From NCBI GenBank assembly GCA_020205615.1, contig CM035156.1, forward strand, positions 21,293,128 through 21,357,127: a stretch of 64,000 nt of DNA. Reading direction: 5' to 3'. Within the stretch, counting starts at the first letter, position 1; each line of letters starts with the position of its first letter. Origin of the DNA: Panax quinquefolius. Lineage: Eukaryota; Streptophyta; Magnoliopsida; Apiales; Araliaceae. The position numbers and the translations under genes were made by a program. Positions 55,901 through 64,000 of the stretch are shown here, one piece after another. The notes under the pieces were generated by a model. That model had not been told where the DNA came from. It ran no database searches and saw only the letters and a list, made by a program, of their open reading frames with translations.

Positions 55901-58900
55901 TAAGGAGATAATGCTATCTTTTCCTGCGTCCTTTGCTTCATAAAATCTAAAATCATCTACTGTTTTTTTTTTCAAAATAAAATAAATAGAAAGATTCTAT
56001 TTGATAAGAGAGAACTTGCAGCAATAAAATAAAGACATACTTAAATGAGATATGAAGTGATAAGTAGAACTAGCAATCTAAAAGGATAAAAAGGAGAGGA
56101 CCCAACACATCAGAATCGTTTTTGATTTGGGTGGACAATATGAAGGTTCGCACCTCCAAGGAAAACAAAGAGCACATGAATATTTCTTAAGTTAAGTATA
56201 ATAAAAATCCTAAAATTGGGGTGCCAAGAGAACACACACAAAACATAATTATAGATCACAAAAAAGTAAAACATGAAACTGCACACGGTCATTCAAAGTA
56301 CATATCTATGTACACTCCCACACGCACAAATATCATCAGCATTAGAGCAAACACGATTCGATTTTCCTGTGGTCCATTTATATAATTTGGTTTAAACCCT
56401 CCTCGACACCCTTCACTGAAATATTTTGCTTATCAGTTTATAAGAGTAATATATGCAAAAATGAAATTTTTCCAAGAGAACTAGATCAAATCTATGACTA
56501 TCCTCAGTATTTAAAAGTTTATAACACCTCATACAAGATAATCTCATGCATGAATCCAAATTCATCATTGATTTAATGAAATGTGTAACATGGTCTCAAA
56601 GATTACAATCAATGAATCCAACTCGGTTCACTGCACAAATTGCATGACCAAGTTTATTTATTATTTTGATAAGGTCATCTTTACAATATTTCCAACAAAG
56701 ATGTTTGTGCATTAAAAAGTAAAATGACAAAGTAAAACAACAAAGAACGTAATAAGCATATGAAAAGAGAGAACAAAAGGCAAGATCGCCCATTCTCAAT
56801 CTTTGATCAACAATTAAGCCAAAAGCTACCAACTAGTAACACTAAACTTATTTTAATTGGTTAGCTTGGAAGAATTGAAGTTATAACAAGAAACACCTTA
56901 TTCTTTCACTTCATTTTAAAAATCTGATTGAACTAATCAGCCATAGAGGAGGCTTAATTTTCCATGCATGTAGAGTCTTACACCAACAAATTCAACCACA
57001 CAAATCAATCCTTATATATAAAGACGTCCAAGATGATGTCAAATGACATCAGCAGTTCAAATCAATTTGAGAAATCGTTTCCTTCAATTTGAAAAATCGG
57101 TGAGTTAACTCGGTTAATTAGAAATTGATCCGTCTCCCTCCCCCTCTTTTAATTTCTGTCATTTACACGCTTTGTTCCCAAATCTTCTCCACCTTTTTTT
57201 CAATTTCGCTTCATAAATAAGATTAGATCGATCAAACAATCAAACAACCCACAATTTGTCCCCATAATTCGTCCCAATTTAGTTGTTCTATCTCTATCCC
57301 CAGTCAAAATCTGATCCCCAAATTCAAATAAAGATATGTACCTCCTCTTTCTAAGAACTGAAAAGGAACGACCATCATGCCTCCACCTCCTCTTTTTCAG
57401 CTCCCTCTCCTCGTCTTCTAATTTCAAGTTACGATCCACCATCGTCTTTACTACGGTTTCGTGCCTCTACCATCGTGCCTCCACCGCCCTAGGTTTCATC
57501 TCCTCTCTCTCTCTTCTAATTTTAGGTTATGACCGTATTTATTTGGTCTTAATTTTGATGTTAATGATTTCGATTAGGTTTTCAATTTGGTTTGATTAGT
57601 GTGATTGTGAATTTTATGAGTGCATGATTATGTAAGAACTTCAAAATTACATTAGTTGTATAAATGATATACCGTAACTATGGCTTGCGATTCATGAGCT
57701 AATTATCGTGTGATCGCATCAGATATTCAAATGTCAACTGGCTATAGTATTCTCACCAGAGATTACTCCAAAATCTGTAAATTGTACGCCCAATTCATTC
57801 TCTTTATTGCTTCAGTTTGTTTTATATTCTGTTGATTTAGTTGGTCTTTTATTGGGCAAAAATTTTATTGTTTTGGCTGCTTATTGATTGTTAATTCGTA
57901 TTGAATTCATGATATATCTTACGAGTGTGGTTTTGCAGCAGTTTATGCCATTGAGATTTTAAATTTAATGCATCAGATCTGGAGGGCAGTAATAAGGAAC
58001 TGAAAGACATGTATCAATAGAATTGTCTATCTATAGCTACCAGTAGTCAGACATTAGGGATTTGAACAATGGAATAGTTGTTTAACAAAACTTTAACAAA
58101 ACTTTGTTGTTTTTTATCTTTAATCCCACTCACATGCCCTCAAAAATTTCCTATGCATAACAAAAACTTTTATAAGGATTTTATGTATTTTTTGAATTGT
58201 GTCTCAACTAAATATTATTCAAAGTTATGCTAACATGATCCTTTATTTGATGGATGAAACTGCCACCCTCCACAACCCTCCATATCTATTCAAATCCCAT
58301 TATGGTATTATTCCCACTCCAAAAAAAATAACCATTTCCTTTTCATTTGAGAGAAAGAAATACAGAGATCTAGTAATCTTAATGCCAAGTTAATTTGAAA
58401 TGATGAACACTACAAGATTCATCTAGTGTGTCACCGTAGGCACCTTTACCACGGAAAAAACATGCATGCTAATCTCTTACACTAGCAACACCTTTTCCCC
58501 GCGGTACAATTCAATAATGTTTTTTTATTAGTGATATTGACTTAATTTAGGTTTAGTTTTATTTTATTTTTTCCCATTTAATCTGATCATAGGATTATGT
58601 ACCTACAGTTTTCGACAACTTTAGGGCTAATGTGGTGGTGGATGGGAATACTATTAACCTTGTACTTTGGGATACTGTAGGTAAGTAATTAAGGTTTAGT
58701 GCAACTTTGATTAAGAAGATGGCTAAATTTGATAAAACTAGATTTTCTTGCCACCACTGTTGCAACTAAACTTATTATTGGCAACACTTTATTATCGGAA
58801 TTGAGCTCCAAGTTCTAATTTCAAAACTTGAAATTGAGTTGTCAAACACCTCAAAATTTTAATAGACTCGAGCTTAAAATTTTACATTCTCAAAACATAT

Positions 58901-61467
58901 CGCAAGCCATCATAACTCTATTCCCTTTTGTTTCATCTCTAGATATATATACTAAGCCAAGTTAATTTGGTGTTCATATTTTAGGGCAGGAGGATTAAAA
59001 CAGGTTGAGGCCTAAGTTACAGAGGTGTTGATGTGTTCATATTAGCCTTCTCCCTCATTAGCAAAGCCAGCTATGACAATATTTGAAATCAAGTAGCATG
59101 AGAAACCTGCTAATACATGCATGATTTTGTTATTGTTTCTACTACATAAGAAAACAAATGGTTCAACATATATAAACAAACGTTTCTGTATGTAAAGGTC
59201 ACGTGCTTATGTTGTCTATTCTTTTTGGCTTCTAGAGCGGACAAATCGGTTATGGCCTCGTCAAGATTCCAGGCTGACATAAAAGCCTTGCAAAAGGTCT
59301 TGACTGCTAGGCACCTGGTGAGGTTTTAGAATTATTCTCTTTGCTAGGCTTTTTAAGAATATGATTAAGGACAGACCAATTCATAACTTTGAGTACTATA
59401 TTATTTTGTTACTTGAGGTTAAATTCTATTTTTAAAACTGACGTCAAATAGTTCTCTTTTTCTTGATTCAGACTTATCAGCATCAACACAACAAGCAAAT
59501 GAGCTGTCCTGCTATGGCTCAGTTGCTCTCACATACCCTTTACTACAAAAATTCTTCCCCTATTATGTAATTAATGTTCTAGGTGGTCTTTATAATGAAC
59601 CCATGCTCTTGGGTAAATTTAGATACCATTTTTTTGATTTATAGTTTGCTACTCCTTCCTTTCCTAAAAAAAGTTTTTTATTACCTTATACATAACTCAA
59701 TGTGTTATTATTATTATTGTTAACATCAGGTTTTAATTTTTTTTTCCCGGGTAGTTGGGAAATAGCGAGCTCGGTTGACAAGAAGGAATAAGTTTTCTCC
59801 TTGAAGCTCCCTGCATCTTCTGGTTGGAGCAAAAAGGTTTTTTATCTCTCTTTTCCCTTTACATGTATATATGCTTATATTTTCTGAAAGTTTATGCTAC
59901 TTGCCGTTATGAGTTGATTTTATTTATGAGCTTCATTGTTGTTTGTTGGTGTGAATTGGGTTAATAGGTATTGTCTAATTTTATGTTCTTAATTTGGTAA
60001 GAGTAATTTATAAGTCGAACTCTTAATCTGACCAATTTCATATTTTCATCATACAGCTTGGTTTAAAGCTTTTGCTTTTCATTCGGACACTAAGTATGAG
60101 ACGGAACTACATGCCTCCACGTACAATCAAATTGAGGTATTCAAAAGTTGAATATTGAACCTGTTGTATCAATATGCCAACTGTGTACTATTGAATTGTG
60201 TCCAAATTTTTGTATTAGTATCCAAGTATAAACTTAATTATGTTAAATTATTGACAATTAGATTTATTTGTTGAACCTTAAATGTTTGTGAGTAAAATAT
60301 CTTAAGATCTATATTCAACTTTGCAAGATTTGTTTAAGAGGCTACTGGGTTTGATAAAAATACAATGTGTATCGCATTAAAGGTGGAAGCAATTTTATAA
60401 CAAAATCAACATGTTTACAAATGTAAGTGATATGTCATACAAAAATGTATTGAAAATTTTATATAAAAATAACTTATTATTATAAAAAATCCTCGCAATT
60501 TTAACGAATTGTACAATCCGTTATTCAAACTAGCCTGTGCATATTACCTAGTATACCTAAATTAAGATTCATGTGAAGGCAGAGTGGGAGACAGAGAGAG
60601 CAGATTTGATACCTGGTCACGGAAACCAGTAAATTTGTACTTCAATCCATCCCTGGTCAGAATTCCAAGCTGGTTACTCCGCGGTACCTTCATCCAGGTA
60701 AGGCCTGCTATCTCAGTCTTATCTACTTCCACAGCCTTACCACCACCTTGTTTCTTCCACACTATACCCCCTGAATGAACCCTCAGTTGCCCGGGGTTCT
60801 GCAGCACCCGTACAATATTATTAGGTCACATATTCTACAAGCATTAAACCAGATTATACAAATTTATGTTTCAATCTATATAAGATCAGGCCTAAAGAAT
60901 TTGAGAGAAATACCTGTAACTGGGGCAATGTCAATTATGAACCCTAAATTTTTAGCTAATTTGAGTATCTCTTTTTAAAAGTTATCTAATTCCGGAAGAG
61001 TTTTTTTTTTTTAGTTCAAAGCTCGTCTCTCCTAGGGTTTCACTATTTAATCAAAAGATATGTGTCCACATATAATGCTTGAGCTCAATAATAAAACTTG
61101 AAAAATTAACACACACAAAAGCCCTATCTTTTTTGGTATAGAAAGAAAAAAGACTACAAGAACAACTAAAAGTGAACAAATTTGGAGAAGAGTATGAGCA
61201 AAACCTTAGAGAAACATGAAAACGGGTATAAATATTAATTTCAGATTGTAATATGTATACATATAACTTCGTTTCACAGTAAATTAGGGTTAGGGTTCCG
61301 AACACGAAGATAGGATAACCGAACGAAAGAATCTTAATTTAAGATCAACATTAAACAGTAAAATAACTTAAAATGCATTAATGAAGGTGGGGAAATGGAG
61401 AAAGGGAACTTACAGTCCCACCCCGGCCTCTGAGGGAGATATTGTTGAATAAGTGACCATCTGCCAT
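49951..61467 (-). CDS. SSRP1: FACT complex subunit SSRP1, 16 exons, with several apparent indels
   Basis: SSRP1 pairs with SPT16 in FACT, the nuclear histone chaperone acting in transcription and replication. Exons (minus strand): 61414-61467, 60613-60798, 55406-55515, 54818-54954, 54421-54504, 54242-54336, 54024-54131, 53726-53814, about 53540-53635, 53013-53209, 52764-52909, 52534-52681, 51604-51702, 51304-51489, 50129-50207, 49951-50036. Marks in order: [139 protein letters not shown], an acidic region, a lysine-rich linker, and an HMG box ([20 protein letters not shown] to [18 protein letters not shown]), ending YNNP. The first, second and last six exons are intact. Exons 3, 7, 8, 9 and 10 each appear off by one or two bases, largely in homopolymers. 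Intron 2 is 5.1 kb and holds fragments of other genes. Confidence 0.9.
55516..57670 (-). other. Downstream part of SSRP1 intron 2
   Basis: AT-rich intron sequence with no SSRP1 exon. From about 57120 to 57560 a CT-rich, G+C-richer, leader-like stretch (repeats of CCTCTCCT, CATCGTGCCTCCACC twice) precedes the plus-strand gene fragments. It may be a captured 5' region. Confidence 0.4.
57676..57783 (+). pseudogene. PBF1: Exon fragment of proteasome subunit beta type-1, antisense in SSRP1 intron 2
   Basis: The plus strand reads [20 protein letters not shown] and RDYSKICKL, then a GT donor at 57784. This matches the plant 20S proteasome beta-1 subunit (C-V-I-A-A-D-T-R-M-S-T-G-Y type) with changed residues and a broken start. 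The phase (two bases left over) joins correctly to the exon at 59236. Confidence 0.75.
58593..58680 (+). pseudogene. Exon fragment of a ROP/RAC GTPase in SSRP1 intron 2
   Basis: Between an AG acceptor and a GTAAGT donor the frame reads [20 protein letters not shown] and INLVLWDTV. This is the switch I to switch II part of plant Rho GTPases (ROP), with the normal ROP exon borders. The expected DTAG is DTVG here. The native GTP-binding P-loop exon is absent. Confidence 0.8.
58985..59083 (+). pseudogene. Second ROP/RAC GTPase exon fragment
   Basis: After a TTAG acceptor, GQED is followed by a stop in place of the expected tyrosine, then NRLRP. A net frame change follows before [20 protein letters not shown], seen in the other frame. 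It directly continues the ROP fragment at 58593-58680 in phase, so two consecutive ROP exons and their intron were carried together. Confidence 0.78.
59236..59317 (+). pseudogene. PBF1: Second proteasome beta-1 exon fragment
   Basis: Between a CTAG acceptor and a GTGAGG donor the frame reads [20 protein letters not shown] and VLTARHL, the next exon after the fragment at 57676-57783. The ROP pieces lie inside what would be the intron between them. Confidence 0.82.
59472..59605 (+). pseudogene. PBF1: Third proteasome beta-1 exon fragment, truncated
   Basis: [20 protein letters not shown], then [20 protein letters not shown] and YNE, match the following beta-1 exon. After that the similarity ends (the expected GKGCVFTYDAVG is absent), so the capture stops inside the exon. 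Confidence 0.82.
59762..59836 (+). pseudogene. N-terminal fragment of an MBD10/MBD11-like methyl-CpG-binding protein
   Basis: The frame reads IASSVDKKE, a stop, then [15 protein letters not shown] and a GT. It resembles the beginning of plant MBD10/MBD11 proteins (MASS-type start, V-S-L-E-L-P-A-P-x-G-W-K-K). The initiator is ATA instead of ATG. The piece is short, so this identity is less sure than the proteasome and ROP ones. Confidence 0.55.
59840..60600. other. Upstream part of SSRP1 intron 2
   Basis: A short exon-like piece at about 60058-60125 (AG before it; [14 protein letters not shown] in one frame) was not recognised. The rest is AT-rich and leads to SSRP1 exon 2. Confidence 0.35.
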
Positions 61468-61549
61468 AGCTTCTCTCTCCCGAGGAAAATAAAACACCGA
61501 CACCGATGTTTTATAGTGAACGTCGGTAATTCATATGAAGATTTGTTTA

Positions 61550-62960
61550 CCTTGTTTTAAGTGTTCAAAATATAACGACATTATAATTTGTGTTATAAAT
61601 TGATATGGAAGCAATGAAAATTTATTAATTTTTGACAATAAAAAAGATACCAAAATATATCTTATAATTTGTTTTTTGATACTGGAAGCAATGAAAATAT
61701 TAATTTATAATGTTAGTTTGGTAACCAGTTTTAAATAAATAGTTTTTTAATTTCAAAGAGCAGATACTATTGGTTATAAATGTCAATTTTGAAAACATTT
61801 ATATAAAACTTTGGAAACATTATTATAAATATTTGGATTCCTTGTTTTTAGTGTTTAATATTTATTATTTCATTTTGAGGGACATTATAATTTGTGTTTT
61901 GCTCGTGGAAGTAATTAAAACATTAATTTACAGTAACAAAAATACCAATAACTTATAATTTGGTTACTGAATAATGTTAAATTGGTAACCGAGTAGATAA
62001 CTTTTGTAATATCAGTATACAAATACTATTGGTTACACATGCCAATTTTGGAGTCATGTGTATAACAATTTGGCCACATTCATATAAAAATATTTAGATT
62101 CCTTGTTTTTAGTGATTAATATTTGGTATTTCATTTTCAAGGACATTATAATTTGTGTTTTGGATATGGAAGCAATGAAAACATTACTTTACATTACAAA
62201 AGAAACCAATAACTTATATTTTGGTTACTGAATAATGTTAGTTTGGTAACCAATTAAATAATTTTTTTTAATTTCAGTAGCCAAAACCTATTGGTTACAA
62301 ATGCCAATTTTGGAGTCAATTGTATTACAATTTGGCCACATTCATATAAAAATATTTAGATTCCTTGTTTTTAGTGTTTAATATTTGGTATTTCATTTTC
62401 AGGCACATTATAATTTGTGTTTTGGATATGGAAGCAATGAAAAGATTACTTTACAGTTACAAATATACTAATAACCTATATTTTGGTTACTGAATAATGT
62501 TAAATTGGTAACCGAGTTAATAACTTTTGTAATTTCAGTAGCCAAATACTATTGGTTACAAATGCCAATTTTGAGTCATTTATACAACAATTTGGCCACA
62601 ATCATATAAAATGTTTGCATTTTTGTTTTTAGTGTTTAATATTTGGTATTACATTTTCGTGGGACATTATAATTTATGTTTTGATATGGAATGAATGAAA
62701 ACATTACTTCACAATAATGTATATACAAATAACGATATCTCTTGTTATTGAATAATGTTAATTTGGTAACCAATAAAATAGTTTCTTTAATTTCTAGTGA
62801 ATCGAATACTATTTGTTACAAATGCATAATTTGTAAGCATTTATATCAAAATTTGGCAACCTTCATATAAATATTTGGATTACTTTTTTTTAGTGTTTAA
62901 TATATAGTATTTCATCTTAAGGGCATTTTAAATTGTGATTTGTTTATAAACAAACCGAAA
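61550..62960. repeat. Six-copy tandem array of about 260-bp units next to the SSRP1 start
   Basis: The word GACATTATAATTTGTG or a close variant starts units at about 61577, 61881, 62142, 62404, 62663 and 62923, a period of about 260 bp (304 for the first). Each unit also has GGTTACTGAATAATGTTA, a GGTAACC word and a TTTGGCCACATTCATATAAA stretch. It lies between the SSRP1 ATG (61467) and a MULE transposase remnant, and may be the terminal region of that MULE. Confidence 0.85.
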
Positions 62961-63187
62961 GCGATTCGATGCGTAATAATTGATACTAAATACGCCTACT
63001 TTGGTTACTTAATAAAGTTGCTTTAGTACCTTAATAAAGGTATATGAATTATATAAGTTACAAAATAGTTAGAGAAATAAAGAATATTCATAATTCATTA
63101 CGCATACAAATATTTGGAAACATTCATATAAAGATTTGGATACTAATTACATTATTGTGTGAATGTTACTGTTTCAGTATTCAGACC

Positions 63188-64000
63188 ATGGAAATGCTTC
63201 CAATTGTAGTTTACTTCAACGGGCGTAAACCGACAAAGAGCTGATATACAAATTTCGGGTTATCGCCTACTAAAGACCTTCAAACTGTTCATTCACGTAA
63301 ATGCGCAACATGATATGTCTTCGCATTAAATCTGGACTACAACACAACGGAATTGGCAATCAAATTTCAGATTAAAAGCAACATTCCTCCAATCAAGGTG
63401 ACAAATGAAGCAACCTTAAGATTCTATATGGAAGTCTGTAGAAGATCAGATGATCATGTCAAATTTCCACTAATTATAGATTATGAACAAATCATTGGAG
63501 GGACTACAAGCTTACGTAACGTGATAAATGAAGAAGAATATATAGTGCAAGCAGAAACGCCAATGAGATTGACACAGTGGAATTATGAATCACAATATGT
63601 TGAACAGCTGGCAATTGAAGTAATTGACAAAGAAACAGTCAGAAAGCAGAACATATCAAACACTGCAGTACAATGTGATGAGGTCATTTCAGATCCAAAT
63701 AAGTTTGAAGTCAAAATACATCAAACTTACATAAACAAGAAAATCCTTTCACAAGCAATAAGGTTACATTCCATAATACGAAACAGACAACACAAGGTTG
63801 AAAGAACAAGTGGTCGAGATTTTATTCGTATGCCTAGACAATGGAAATTGCAAGTGGAAACTAAGAGCATCAAAGTTTCAAAACAACTATGTTCAAGGTA
63901 AGAGAATTTAATGATGTACACACTTGTTCAAAACATATTGCTTGGAGATCACGAGACAAGAACAAAGGTGAGATGGTTAAAGGAGTGCATTAAGCATAAA
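63188..64000 (+). pseudogene. N-terminal part of a MuDR-type (MULE) transposase, broken and cut by the window edge
   Basis: MEMLPIVVYFNGRKPTKS opens the frame, with a stop at 63242-63244. The next part is frameshifted, and from 63353 a 182-codon open frame reads MAIKFQIKSNIPPIKVTNEA, LRFYMEVCRR and so on to GRDFIRMPRQWKLQVETK. After another shift FKVREFNDVHTCSKH (about 63890-63935) gives the conserved start of the plant MuDR transposase domain. In plant MULEs this N-terminal part precedes the DDE catalytic region, which would lie beyond 64000. Confidence 0.75.

Noticed and set aside
58199..58393. 64-codon plus-strand frame between the proteasome and ROP fragments
   Set aside because: AT-rich, no similarity recognised; treated as intron or spacer.
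60535..60553. Possible Helitron 3' end (CTAGT at 60548-60552)
   Set aside because: The hairpin before it is weak, the base after is A not T, and no 5' TC end was found; not enough to call a Helitron.
1..64000. tRNA, rRNA or snRNA genes
   Set aside because: None were recognised by eye; tRNA-like text at LTR borders is primer binding sites. A tRNAscan or Infernal run would be needed to exclude small RNA genes.

Overview
This is a nuclear window from a flowering plant, probably a eudicot. The evidence is GT-AG introns, many (AT)n microsatellites, plant LTR retrotransposon lineages (Tekay/Del-like chromovirus, Tat lineage, Ty1/copia), Stowaway and Mutator-type elements, and plant protein families. 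No bacterial or organellar signature is seen. I could not resolve the genus from sequence alone.

Layout. 1-12,640 is a nest of two related chromovirus families, here called A and B. Element A starts before the window. Its 5' LTR ends at 935, it has a primer binding site, a decayed gag-protease and a heavily deleted pol, and its 3' LTR is 6407-9273. A solo LTR of family B sits reversed inside it at 3609-6304 with an exact 5-bp target duplication. A is followed by the 3' end of a B element, whose LTR (9913-12413) runs straight into a second B leader and gag start. 12,630-14,900 holds CACTA-like debris, AT repeats and a 261-bp Mutator-type MITE. A short-loop PIN auxin carrier (PIN8-like, six exons, open throughout) lies on the minus strand at 14,938-17,917. 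18,956-24,442 is accessory DNA: a 2.0-kb Pack-MULE candidate, several MITEs and a 1.39-kb long-hairpin element with a 10-bp duplication. At 24,869-27,599 a Stowaway MITE is split by a solo family-A LTR.

A pectate lyase gene (28,117-30,511, plus strand) is complete in layout but carries a 1-bp frameshift in its last exon. About 400 bp downstream a Tat-lineage Ty3/gypsy element (30,907-48,320, TSD CTAAG) has inserted. It has collapsed gag-pol, a 42-bp minisatellite in its 3' region and an antisense extra ORF. That ORF is interrupted by a minus-strand Ty1/copia element (37,562-46,637).

The last gene is SSRP1, the HMG subunit of the histone chaperone FACT (minus strand, 16 exons, 49,951-61,467). 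Its 5-kb second intron carries, in antisense, exon fragments of three unrelated genes: a proteasome beta-1 subunit, a ROP GTPase and an MBD protein. Just upstream of its start codon lies a six-copy array of about 260 bp, followed by a decayed MuDR-type transposase at the window edge.

The PIN, pectate lyase and SSRP1 genes are not functionally linked; each stands alone between transposons. Two signals deserve most attention. One is a set of hairpins with a conserved loop and changing stems in the transcribed part of the chromovirus LTRs. The other is the three-gene mosaic in SSRP1 intron 2. Several single-base indels in otherwise well-conserved exons, mostly in homopolymers, suggest base-level assembly error, which limits any claim of pseudogenisation.
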